From assembly GCF_038066715.1 (NCBI RefSeq), contig NZ_JBBUKT010000008.1:124001-188000 (forward strand): 64,000 nucleotides of DNA, written 5' to 3'. The notes under the pieces were generated by a model that was not told the DNA's origin, ran no database searches, and saw only the letters and a program-made list of their open reading frames with translations. This DNA comes from Luteolibacter sp. Y139. Its GTDB lineage: Bacteria; Verrucomicrobiota; Verrucomicrobiia; Verrucomicrobiales; Akkermansiaceae. Below, one piece after another: positions 15,819 through 25,066 of the stretch. The position numbers and the translations under genes were made by a program. Within the stretch, counting starts at the first letter, position 1. Each line of letters starts with the position of its first letter.

Positions 15819-17111
15819 ATGCCCTCCCGAGCCCATCACATCCGACTCCTCGCCGCCGCGCTGACGGCCGGGCCGCTGGATGATCCGGCGGCGATGGTGG
15901 CGCGGGCGGAGCCGCTGGTCGGGGATTTGCGAAAGGCGCGCTGGCTGGCTACACTGGTGGAAAAGCTGAGCCGGGAATTTGGCGCGCAACCGCGGCCGAC
16001 CGTGCGGGAGGTGGCGGAGCGGATTGCCGCCCATCCGCCGTTTCTAAAAGCGTGGATCGCGGGGCAGGGGAGGATCCTGCCGGCATTCGTGGAGCTGGGC
16101 ATGGCTCCCGCGGAGGGAGCGCCGCGGTCGTGGCCGGTGCCGCCCATTGCCACGCTGGGTGAGCTGTCGGGGGAGCTGGGACTGCATTCCGACGACCTCG
16201 GCTGGCTGACCGCCTACGGCACGGCGGAGCACTACCGCCACTGCTGGCATGAGAAGAAAAGCGGCGGGCTCCGGCTGATCGAAATGCCGAAGGCGCTGCT
16301 GAAGCATGCCCAGCGGCAGGTGCTGCGGAGGATCCTCGATTCGATCCCTCCGCACGAAGCGGCGAAGGGATTCAGGAAAGGAAGCTCGGTCCGCGATTTT
16401 GTGGCACCGCACGCCGGCAAGCACGTCTTGGTTCGCTTCGATCTTGAGGACTTCTTTCCCTCCATCACCGCGATGCGTGTGCTGCGGGTGCTTCTAACAG
16501 CCGGCTATCCCGAGCCGGTAGCCCGCGCGTTGACTCGCTTGGCCATTCATGCGGCTCCTGCGGCGGTCTTGGCGGAAAAGTCGCTGCCATGGGCGGCGAG
16601 GAGACGACTGGCAACGCCACACCTCCCCCAAGGCGCGCCGACCTCGCCTGCCTTGGCGAACCTCTGCGCATTCCGGCTCGATTGCCGTCTGGCCGGTCTC
16701 GCGAAGGCGGCAGGAGCGAACTACACGCGTTACGCCGATGACCTGCTGTTCTCCGGCGGCGAGGATTTCGCGCGGCAAGTGAAGCGCTTCGTCGTCATCG
16801 CGGGTGCGGTGATCTTGGAAGAGGGTTTCCATCCGAATCATCGCAAGACCCGTGTGATGCGACAGGGGCAGAAGCAGCACGCTGCTGGCATCGTCTTGAA
16901 CGAGCGGCCGAACCTCGACCGCCGCGAATTCGACCGGCTTAAGGCGATCCTGACAAACTGCGTGCGCCACGGTCCGCAGTCACAGAATCGCGAAGGCCAT
17001 GCGGACTTCGCGGCGCACCTGTTAGGCAAGCTCTCGTGGGTCGGTTTCCTTCATCCCGCGAAGGAGAAGACGCTGCGCGAGATCTACGAGAGGATTGCCT
17101 GGAGCGAGTAA
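15819..17111 (+). CDS. Retron-type reverse transcriptase with ~130-residue N-terminal extension
   Basis: 430 residues from ATG 15819. RT motifs in order: a fingers segment KKSGGLRLIEMPK, motif A RFDLEDFFPSI (Asp208), LPQGAPTSPALAN (Gln271), and motif C YADD (305-308) followed by LLFSGG. The thumb-side segment RVMRQGQKQHAAGIVLNERPNL corresponds to the retron region usually reading VTGxxVN, here AAG. The last segment HLLGKLSWVGFLHPAKE also matches retron RTs. There is no maturase or endonuclease domain, which argues against a group II intron, and no template/variable repeat as in DGRs. The first ~130 residues precede the RT fold and are unassigned. Flanking genes are on the opposite strand and are housekeeping or regulatory, so no separate effector is visible. 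Retrons make branched RNA-DNA and usually serve in phage defence. Confidence 0.85.
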   Translation: MPSRAHHIRLLAAALTAGPLDDPAAMVARAEPLVGDLRKARWLATLVEKLSREFGAQPRPTVREVAERIAAHPPFLKAWIAGQGRILPAFVELGMAPAEGAPRSWPVPPIATLGELSGELGLHSDDLGWLTAYGTAEHYRHCWHEKKSGGLRLIEMPKALLKHAQRQVLRRILDSIPPHEAAKGFRKGSSVRDFVAPHAGKHVLVRFDLEDFFPSITAMRVLRVLLTAGYPEPVARALTRLAIHAAPAAVLAEKSLPWAARRRLATPHLPQGAPTSPALANLCAFRLDCRLAGLAKAAGANYTRYADDLLFSGGEDFARQVKRFVVIAGAVILEEGFHPNHRKTRVMRQGQKQHAAGIVLNERPNLDRREFDRLKAILTNCVRHGPQSQNREGHADFAAHLLGKLSWVGFLHPAKEKTLREIYERIAWSE

Positions 17112-17135
17112 GGAGCGTCTACGGAACGTTGCCCC

Positions 17136-18419
17136 TTATCCCTCCGTCTTCTGGAGCTCCGGCAGCGAGTTCGCTTCGGCCTCAGCGAGGAGCCGAGCCT
17201 CGGCATCGCGGGGGACTTCCATGGTGAAGCGTGTTTCCTGACCCGGCGTGGAGCTCACGCGGATGCTTCCGCCGTGCGCTTCGACCGCCCGTTTCACGAT
17301 CGAGAGTCCCAGGCCGGTGCCCTTGATCTCTTCCTGCGAGTGATGCTTTTCCACCCGGTAGAAGCGCCGGAAGATGTGCGGCAGGTCGGCGCTGGGAATG
17401 CCCACGCCATCATCCGCCACCCAGATCTGGGTCGATTCATCGGTGCAGCTGCAACCGACCGTCACCGTGAGGCCGGCGCGCGGGTTCTGCTTCAGCGCGT
17501 TCTCGACCAGATTGAAAAGCACCTGCGTCCAGTAGAAGCGGTCACCGGCCAAGCTCAGGTCGATGTCCGGCATGTCGATCTTGATCGTCGCCTGCTGGTT
17601 ATGGATCACCGACTCGAGGCGCTCTAACACATCGCTGACGCAGGAGCGGATGCGGAAAGGTTTCACCTTCAGCGCCGCGGCTTCGCCGGACTCGAGGCGG
17701 GAAATGACCAGCATGTCCTCCACGATGCGCGAAATGCGCTCGGTGTGCTTGCGCATCACCTTGAGGAAGCGGCGGGTCAGTTCCTTGTCGTCGAGAAGAT
17801 CGTCGTCGATGAGGTTCTCCAGATAGCCATTGATGATGGCCAGCGGCGTGCGGAGCTCGTGGGAAGCATTCGCCACGAAGTCCTTCCGGATCTGCTCGGT
17901 TTGATACTCGTTGGTCACGTCACGGATCACAACTCGGGTGGTGGGGTCGTCCGCCGGACTGTCGGAAAGCCGGGCGGCGTCGATGACCCAGGCGTTCATC
18001 CCGCGGCGTTCCTGATCGCCGAGCGGGGAGGATTGTTGTGGTACGATGGCGCGCGTCACGGTCGGCTCGCCGGTTTCCAGGCAGCGCATCAGTGCGGCCG
18101 CCAGACGCTGGTCCAGGAAGGCCTCCTGCACCGTGCGGCCGGTGAGATCCCGGCCGCGGAAGAGGGTGCGCGCCGCCTTGTTGGCGAAGAGCACCCGGGA
18201 ATTCGCATCCACTAGCATGAAGGCATCGCCGAGCGCGTCCAGCAGTTGGTCGCGTTCCCGTTTCGCCTGACGCAAGTCGAGGTCCAGCTTCATTTTCCAT
18301 GCCGAGACTTCCTCGTTGAATTCCTTTTTCGCTCGTCGCAGGCGGAGCGCTGTCATGCCCAGTGCCGCAAGGGCGGCCAGTGCGGCAGCGGTGGAGAAGG
18401 TAGTAAATGGCTCGGGCAT
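17136..18419 (-). CDS. phoR: PhoR-like sensor histidine kinase
   Basis: 427 residues. One N-terminal membrane segment (AAALAALAALGMTAL), a short charged linker, a PAS domain (LLDALGDAFMLVDANSRVL), the HisKA box ASHELRTPL with phospho-acceptor His187, and a HATPase domain with NLVENALKQN, VADDGVGIP and GTGLGLSIVK. This single-helix plus PAS layout is the PhoR type that senses phosphate status through the Pst/PhoU proteins. The gene starts two bases after the end of the response-regulator gene. No pst genes are in the window, so the phosphate role rests on the architecture and the Pho-box-like site upstream of phoB. Confidence 0.85.
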   Translation of the reverse strand: MPEPFTTFSTAAALAALAALGMTALRLRRAKKEFNEEVSAWKMKLDLDLRQAKRERDQLLDALGDAFMLVDANSRVLFANKAARTLFRGRDLTGRTVQEAFLDQRLAAALMRCLETGEPTVTRAIVPQQSSPLGDQERRGMNAWVIDAARLSDSPADDPTTRVVIRDVTNEYQTEQIRKDFVANASHELRTPLAIINGYLENLIDDDLLDDKELTRRFLKVMRKHTERISRIVEDMLVISRLESGEAAALKVKPFRIRSCVSDVLERLESVIHNQQATIKIDMPDIDLSLAGDRFYWTQVLFNLVENALKQNPRAGLTVTVGCSCTDESTQIWVADDGVGIPSADLPHIFRRFYRVEKHHSQEEIKGTGLGLSIVKRAVEAHGGSIRVSSTPGQETRFTMEVPRDAEARLLAEAEANSLPELQKTEG

Positions 18420-18421
18420 CC

Positions 18422-19099
18422 TCAGAGAGAGGACACGCAGTAGCCAATGCCACGCACGGTTTCAACCATCGCTGCATGTTCGCCGAGTTTCTGACGGAGT
18501 CGCTTCATGTGGGTGTCGAGGGTCCGGCTGTGGACCTCATCGCTGTAACCCCAGACCGTGCGGAGCAGATCGTTGCGGTCCTGCGCCTTGCCTGCCCGTT
18601 CGGTCAGGAAAAGCAGCAGCTTGAATTCAGTCGAGGTGAGCTCGACGGGCTCACCTTCGAGGTAAAACTTGAGCGAGTTCTTATCAAAGCGGAAGGGCCC
18701 GTAGGTGACTTCCACGGAGCCTGGCGGGCCGTCGCTGCGCTTCAGCACGGCCTGCACGCGGAGCATGAGCTCCTTCGGCGAAAAGGGCTTGGTCAGGTAG
18801 TCGTCGGCACCGGCTTCGAGGCCTTGGATACGGTCCTCGGTCTGGGCGCGGGCGGTGAGCATGATGACCGGGATGTCCCGGCTGCGGGAGTCGCGGCGGA
18901 GTTCCTTGAAGACCCCGTAGCCGTCCTTGCCCGGCAGCATCAGGTCGAGAATCACCAGATCGGGACGCTCGCGGATGGCCACCTCGGTGCCGGTGATGCC
19001 ATCGTGTGCCTTCAGCACGTTATAGCCCGCGCGCTCCAAGTTGAAACCTACGAGGTCGGCGATATCGCGTTCGTCCTCGACAATCAGGATTTTCTGCAT
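18422..19099 (-). CDS. phoB: PhoB-like response regulator
   Basis: 225 residues of the OmpR/PhoB class. The receiver domain shows ILIVEDERDIADL, acceptor Asp52 in VILDLMLPGKDG, the Thr in MLTARAQTEDR and Lys in YLTKPFSPKEL. The C-terminal winged helix has LTSTEFKLLLFLTERAG and VRGIGYCV. It is co-transcribed with the sensor kinase. A G/C hairpin (19117-19145) and a Pho-box-like sequence (19147-19165) lie in its leader, consistent with self-regulation. Confidence 0.9.
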   Translation of the reverse strand: MQKILIVEDERDIADLVGFNLERAGYNVLKAHDGITGTEVAIRERPDLVILDLMLPGKDGYGVFKELRRDSRSRDIPVIMLTARAQTEDRIQGLEAGADDYLTKPFSPKELMLRVQAVLKRSDGPPGSVEVTYGPFRFDKNSLKFYLEGEPVELTSTEFKLLLFLTERAGKAQDRNDLLRTVWGYSDEVHSRTLDTHMKRLRQKLGEHAAMVETVRGIGYCVSSL

Positions 19100-19116
19100 G
19101 CGCGGTGAGCTTTACG

Positions 19117-19145
19117 GCCCCCCCGTGACGCCGGGAACGGGGGGC
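19117..19145 (-). other. GC hairpin in the phoB leader
   Basis: GCCCCCCCGT (19117-19126) pairs with ACGGGGGGC (19137-19145), one C bulged, ten-base loop. It lies between the Pho-box-like site and the phoB start, so it would be in the mRNA leader. Confidence 0.4.
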
Positions 19146-19146
19146 T

Positions 19147-19165
19147 TGTGACGAAATTGTCGCAG
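19147..19165 (-). promoter_or_regulatory. Pho-box-like PhoB binding site
   Basis: Read on the - strand the 19-mer matches the enterobacterial Pho box consensus at 13 positions, with CTG at one end and GTCACA at the other and an A/T-rich middle. It is about 50 bases upstream of the phoB start, as expected for autoregulation. The half-site match is imperfect. Confidence 0.35.
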
Positions 19166-19239
19166 GGCGATCATTAGTCAATGGTCATCGGCAAGAGGGA
19201 AAGCCAAGCGGCTGTTCCCCAATGACTGCTGACTAGTGA

Positions 19240-20349
19240 CTACTGGCCGGAATGCTTCGCGTGCCACTCGCGATAGACGATCGGGGAAATTTCGGACGGC
19301 TTGATCTCGGACCGGCCGCCCCAGAAGACATTCGTATAGGAAACCGGGATGCCGATGCTTTCCAAGTGGCGGTCGATGGCGGCCTTATGCTCCAGAACGC
19401 GGGGTTTTTCGGTGCCGTGGACCACGCCCATGATATTGACGTCGCCGAATTGCGGACCGCCCTCGCGCCAGTAGCAGTGGGTCATGCAGTAGTGGCGGCC
19501 GACTTCGCCGCCTGCCTCGATTTCGCGGCCTTTCGGCACCGCCCAATGGAAGAGGCCGTTGAAACGGGTGACGCGTTCGCCGGTTGAGGACGGCTTGACG
19601 TGCTCGAGGAAGGTGGAAAAGCGGCCGATGACCTTCTTGTCATTGAGGGTGGTGGCGACCTCACAGAAGCGATCCACGGAGACGCCGGCCTTGATGGCGC
19701 GGCTATCCCACGGGCTGGCGATGACTTCCTCGGGAAGGAGCTCCTCCTTGAGGGCCAGCAGCACGTCCCACTCTTCCTGAGTCAAATCGACCGGGACCGT
19801 GGTCATCATGACCGCGGTTTCCTCAGCCTTGTCGCCGGGTTCCAGCGCACGGCGACGGACGTGGCCCACGCCGAGCGCGAACACGCCATGGGCCGGCATG
19901 AGAAGGTATTCCGTGGCCCCCGTCAGGCGCAGCAGGGCGGTGGCGTGCTCGTCGAGTGATTCGCCGACCGGCACCTTCAGGGTGGTCCAGAGGCGGTAGC
20001 CGGAGCCGGAGACCTCGGTATCCGTCGAGCGGATGACCACGTGGCCGGAGAACGGATCCTCCTTGGACATGAAATCAAAGGCGTCATTCAGCTTCTCCTC
20101 CGGGACCTTCCAGGCGACCAGTGCGCCGTGGGCGAGCTTGGTGGAAAGCAGCGTCTGACGCACCCGGCGGACCACGCCAGCTTCCAGCATCGCGCGAATC
20201 CGCTCCAGCACCGTGCCGAGGTCCACGCCGCTCTTTTCCGCGATCACATGGAAGGGGTGCCGGTGGAATCCGGACACCAGATCCTCCGAAACGGCGAGGA
20301 TTTGCGCATTGATCGGGTCGCTGTGTTCGACGGGGATGGTGTGCTGCAT
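19240..20349 (-). CDS. AsnC/Lrp-family protein resembling a fused siroheme decarboxylase (AhbA-AhbB/NirD-NirL type)
   Basis: 369 residues from ATG 20349 (MQHTIPVEHSDP). It holds two AsnC-like units in tandem: an N-terminal one with a winged-helix segment (IAEKSGVDLGTVLERIRAML, then VVRRVR and HGALVAWKVP), and a C-terminal one (VSVDRFCEVATTLNDKKVIG, then FNGLFHWAVP) that has the MTHCYWRE segment, like the HCY motif of siroheme decarboxylases, and FGDVNIMGVVHG. The known enzymes AhbA/AhbB or NirD/L/G/H act as pairs in heme or heme d1 synthesis; here both would be in one chain. No other heme genes are near. It could instead be a regulator; enzymatic function is inferred. Confidence 0.6.
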   Translation of the reverse strand: MQHTIPVEHSDPINAQILAVSEDLVSGFHRHPFHVIAEKSGVDLGTVLERIRAMLEAGVVRRVRQTLLSTKLAHGALVAWKVPEEKLNDAFDFMSKEDPFSGHVVIRSTDTEVSGSGYRLWTTLKVPVGESLDEHATALLRLTGATEYLLMPAHGVFALGVGHVRRRALEPGDKAEETAVMMTTVPVDLTQEEWDVLLALKEELLPEEVIASPWDSRAIKAGVSVDRFCEVATTLNDKKVIGRFSTFLEHVKPSSTGERVTRFNGLFHWAVPKGREIEAGGEVGRHYCMTHCYWREGGPQFGDVNIMGVVHGTEKPRVLEHKAAIDRHLESIGIPVSYTNVFWGGRSEIKPSEISPIVYREWHAKHSGQ

Positions 20350-21723
<1,374 letters not shown>

Positions 21724-21756
21724 TCCTTCCGGCTCACGCCTGATTGATTGATTTAA

Positions 21757-21795
21757 AGCGCCCGGCCTTTCACGAGGCCGGGCGTTTTGTTTTTG
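21757..21795 (+). terminator. Terminator of gapA
   Basis: CGCCCGGCCT (21759-21768) pairs perfectly with AGGCCGGGCG (21775-21784), followed by TTTTGTTTTT. Confidence 0.92.
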
Positions 21796-21910
21796 GAAAC
21801 GAGTCACCAAGTTATCGAAATAAGCGAAAAGGTTGGTAGGTGTCGTTAGCGTATCAATGCACCGCCGCCGGCATCTGCCGGATTCACCCACTGATTCCAC
21901 TTCCCCGACC

Positions 21911-23035
21911 ATGCCTCACGCCAGCAGCACCATCCCGACGAGCCGAACGTTTGCATCCGCAACGCGTGCGCTCCTTTTCCCGCTCCTGGCTTCCGGCGCA
22001 TTCGCCCAACAGGCCGATCCCTTCGCCGCCATCGATGCCAACAAGGATGGCAAGCTCAGTCGCGCTGAGGTTCCCGAGCAGCTGCGCCCGCAGTTCCCCC
22101 TCGTGGATACCAATCGCGACGGCTTTGTTTCGAAGGAGGAGTTTCAGGCCGCCGTCGGTGCCCAAGGCGGTGGCGGGAAAGCGACAGAGACCGAGCTCCT
22201 GAAGAACATCGACTACGCTGGCAGCGACAACCCGCGCCAGAAGCTCGACCTGCTTCTCCCGAAGGATCATGCCACGAAAAAGCGCCCGCTGGTCGTCTTC
22301 GTCCACGGCGGCGGGTGGAAATCTGGCCAAAAGGAGGACGGGCTTGATGTCATCCGCGCGGTGACCTCAACCGGTGACTACGCCGCGGCCACCATCAACT
22401 ACCGGCTTTCCCAAGAGGCCAAGTGGCCGGCCCAGATCCAGGATTGCAAGGCTGCGATCCGCTTCCTCCGAGGCAAGGCGGATGAGTATGGCATCGATGC
22501 CGCCCACATTGGTGTCTTTGGCATGTCCGCCGGTGGGCACCTCGTCTCGCTGCTCGGCACCGAGAATGATGACGCCACTCTGGAAGGAACCATAGGTGCC
22601 TTCGCCAAGGTCAGCAGCCGCGTGCAGTGCGTGGTGAACTTCTTCGGCCCGACAGATTTCTTCAGCGATTATCTTCCGAACCCGACGCCGGAGAAAGCTG
22701 AAGGCCGGAAGATGGTCGTGGAGCTCCTGGGTCGCGATGAGGCGGAGGCCCGCCAGAATGCGAAGGCCGCATCGCCCGTATCATGGGTGACCAAGGATGA
22801 CGCACCATTCTTCACCGCCCACGGGACCAAGGACACGCTGGTCCCGTTTTCCCAAGCGACCTTGATCCACACCGCGCTGGAAAAAGCCGGCGTGGAGAGC
22901 CATCTCGTCGCGATGGAAGGAGCCGGCCACGGCTTCGCCAGCCCGGAGCTGAACCAGCGCATCCGAGTCTTCCTCGACATGCACCTGCGCGGCATTCCGG
23001 GGGAGATTTCCTCGGAGCCGATCAAGATTAGATAA
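21911..23035 (+). CDS. Secreted alpha/beta-hydrolase (esterase) with N-terminal EF-hand pair
   Basis: 374 residues from ATG 21911, with a signal peptide ending near GAFAQ. Two EF-hand loops follow: DANKDGKLSRAE and DTNRDGFVSKEE. The rest is a carboxylesterase/BD-FAE-type hydrolase: oxyanion HGGGW, nucleophile Ser206 in GMSAGGH, the segment FFGPTDFF, and catalytic His in GAGHGF. Such EF-hand esterases are common in Planctomycetes and Verrucomicrobia and probably remove acyl groups from polysaccharides. The calcium-binding part may tie folding or activity to external calcium. Substrate unknown. Confidence 0.85.
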   Translation: MPHASSTIPTSRTFASATRALLFPLLASGAFAQQADPFAAIDANKDGKLSRAEVPEQLRPQFPLVDTNRDGFVSKEEFQAAVGAQGGGGKATETELLKNIDYAGSDNPRQKLDLLLPKDHATKKRPLVVFVHGGGWKSGQKEDGLDVIRAVTSTGDYAAATINYRLSQEAKWPAQIQDCKAAIRFLRGKADEYGIDAAHIGVFGMSAGGHLVSLLGTENDDATLEGTIGAFAKVSSRVQCVVNFFGPTDFFSDYLPNPTPEKAEGRKMVVELLGRDEAEARQNAKAASPVSWVTKDDAPFFTAHGTKDTLVPFSQATLIHTALEKAGVESHLVAMEGAGHGFASPELNQRIRVFLDMHLRGIPGEISSEPIKIR

Positions 23036-23107
23036 CAACCGCTACGAGTTCATAGCTCGTGGTTTTTCCTAGTCCGATGATTCGGGGATGATGCACCATC
23101 GTTCCGA

Positions 23108-24439
23108 ATGATGCGAATGGGAAGTCACCGGTTTGGGCACCTCATCCTGGTTGCCGCGAGTCTTGGGACAGCGGCTTCCGTAGCGAATGCTGCCGGTTCC
23201 TCGGCCCTGGAGGTTCGTTGTGGTGTCGTCTATTCACTCCACACCCGCGACGCCTATGGTACCTGGTCCAGCCTGATCACTTCCAATATGGGGAGTGGTT
23301 GGCCGCAGATGCTGATGATGACGTACGCGCCCTTTGCGGCGATCACCAACCACGCTGCCGGGCCCATGATGCTGGCCAGTACGGCACGGGTGGAATTTGA
23401 TCAGCCACAACTGGGTTTAAGATTGAAGAGGCTTGGTCCCACACGAGCCGGATTTGTTTCTTCCCAGCCGGTCCCGATGGACAAGATGTATGTCAATGCG
23501 GGCCCCGCTTCTTCGCCTAAGCGATTCGGGATGAGACTTTTTGGTGGGGCCGTCGATCCGGCTCCTCCGTCGGGCCAAGCCGTCGTGGGGGCGGGGGAGA
23601 CCGTTCTGTTCAGCCCTTGGTTGCCGTCCACCGCTAATCTTGAATATGTGCTGGATTGGCAAAGCGATAAAACCTCATCCATTTCGTGCGTGCCAGGGTG
23701 GAAAGGGGCCTCGAACGGCTACTGCGCCAACTGGATGGGAGGACTCGGCTATTCTCCCAATTCCGCGGTGAATGGTGGCCTCGGGGTCGTCGCTACCCGT
23801 TTCCTTTTGGATCAGTGGGACGTCGAGGTTCAAGCGGTAGGTGCTCTCAATGGCTGCCGCGTCTTTCGTCCCAGCACGACCGCTTCGACTACGTGGCCAT
23901 GGCAACCCGACGCCTCGCTCGAAGTAACTTCCTTCCCTTTCAATTTTTCGGATTCCCAGCCGGCAATCTCCGTCGGATCAATGTTTGTGAACAGTTCCGC
24001 GACGGTGAGTTCGTGGGCGGTGAAGCCGGTCTTTTCGGTGGTGCTGCCGCCGGCAACCACCCAGCTGCTGCTGAAGGACGCGAATTCCAATGGCATCGAC
24101 GATGACTGGCAGCAGCAGTATTTTTCCTCACAGCCCTTCAACAAGAACGCGGATGCGGATGGAGATGGGTATTCCAATCTGTTCGAGTTCCTTGCAGGAA
24201 GCTCTCCCGTGAATGGTCAGGATTTCATCCGGACCTCGCTGATTCAGGAAGGAGGAAATTGGCGGCTCGAGTGGTCGTCAGCGCCCCAACGCTCCTACAT
24301 CATCGAGTCTTCCGAGGATCTCACCGGATGGACGGAGGTGGCTTCCGTGACCGCATTTTCGTCCACGAGCAGCTATTCTCTTGGAGCGTCCTTGGGGAGT
24401 GCCCGCTACTTCCGGTTACAGATCCTCCCTCCCATCTGA
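23108..24439 (+). CDS. Secreted protein of unknown function with DxDGDG C-terminal domain
   Basis: 443 residues from ATG 23108 with a signal peptide (HLILVAASLGTAASVANA). The first ~310 residues form a beta-rich region of no family I recognise. Then comes a thrombospondin-3-like calcium segment (DANSNGIDDDWQQQ, DADGDGYSNLFEFLAG) and a terminal module (SYIIESSEDLTGWTEVAS) that is shared in style with the large protein at 30343-33576. Less extreme codon bias than gapA. Probably cell-surface or extracellular. Confidence 0.7.
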   Translation: MMRMGSHRFGHLILVAASLGTAASVANAAGSSALEVRCGVVYSLHTRDAYGTWSSLITSNMGSGWPQMLMMTYAPFAAITNHAAGPMMLASTARVEFDQPQLGLRLKRLGPTRAGFVSSQPVPMDKMYVNAGPASSPKRFGMRLFGGAVDPAPPSGQAVVGAGETVLFSPWLPSTANLEYVLDWQSDKTSSISCVPGWKGASNGYCANWMGGLGYSPNSAVNGGLGVVATRFLLDQWDVEVQAVGALNGCRVFRPSTTASTTWPWQPDASLEVTSFPFNFSDSQPAISVGSMFVNSSATVSSWAVKPVFSVVLPPATTQLLLKDANSNGIDDDWQQQYFSSQPFNKNADADGDGYSNLFEFLAGSSPVNGQDFIRTSLIQEGGNWRLEWSSAPQRSYIIESSEDLTGWTEVASVTAFSSTSSYSLGASLGSARYFRLQILPPI

Positions 24440-24511
24440 ACCTTTTCGCGCTGCAAAACTGGGCCGATTCTCCACTTGTTGAACCGGGCTGGATTCATTC
24501 ACTCTGCGACC

Positions 24512-25033
24512 GTGAGCGAAGAAGTTCTCTGGAAAGGCAGTCCGTCGCAGGTTCTCAACCTCGGCAAGTATCTAGTCGCGTTGTTGCTGGCCGCCGGCAT
24601 CGCCGTCGGCGGGCTGTTGTCTGCGATGCCGTTCCTTTGGGCTGCCTTGGTGGTGCCGCTCGTCTGGATCCTGTGGACCTTCATCGAGACCAAGAGCATC
24701 CGCCACGAGCTGACCACCGAGCGGATCCGGATGACCCGCGGGATCTTCAACCAGAAGCTCGACGACGTGGAACTCTACCGCGTGAAGGACACCTCGATGG
24801 AGCGTCCTTTCTGGTATCGCGTCTTCGGGCTTTCCACGCTGCTCATCGAGACCTCCGACCGCTCGCAGCCGCACATCGAGATCAAGGCGATCCGCAACGG
24901 CGATGAACTTCGCGAGACGCTGCGCAAGCAGGTCGAGTTCTGGCGGGACAAGAAGCGCGTCCGCGAGGTGGATATGGACGAGACCCTGGTGGACGGTGAT
25001 GCTGCCGGCTCGGACGATCACACGATGGCTTGA
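24512..25033 (+). CDS. Membrane protein with bacterial PH (DUF304) domain
   Basis: About 173 residues from GTG 24512 (VSEEVLWKGSPSQVLNLGKY); an in-frame TTG at 24476 is less likely. Two close membrane helices (VALLLAAGIAVGGLLS and LWAALVVPLVWILWTF) are followed by the bPH2 domain (HELTTERIRMTRGIFNQ, VELYRVKDTSMERP, VFGLSTLLIETSD). These YdbT/YdbS-type proteins are common and their function is unclear. The C-terminus is acidic. Confidence 0.8.
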   Translation: MSEEVLWKGSPSQVLNLGKYLVALLLAAGIAVGGLLSAMPFLWAALVVPLVWILWTFIETKSIRHELTTERIRMTRGIFNQKLDDVELYRVKDTSMERPFWYRVFGLSTLLIETSDRSQPHIEIKAIRNGDELRETLRKQVEFWRDKKRVREVDMDETLVDGDAAGSDDHTMA

Positions 25034-25066
25034 GCAAGCGGCGGCTTTGCGCTTTCCTCCGCGCGC

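Noticed and set aside
15819-17111. Reading the RT as part of a group II intron or a diversity-generating retroelement
   Set aside because: There is no maturase or endonuclease domain, no intron RNA domain V signature nearby, and no repeated template/variable region; its motifs and leader fit a retron better.
19223-19243. Three TGACT copies at a seven-base period at the end of the AsnC-like gene
   Set aside because: Only three short copies across a stop codon, with no further context; could be chance.
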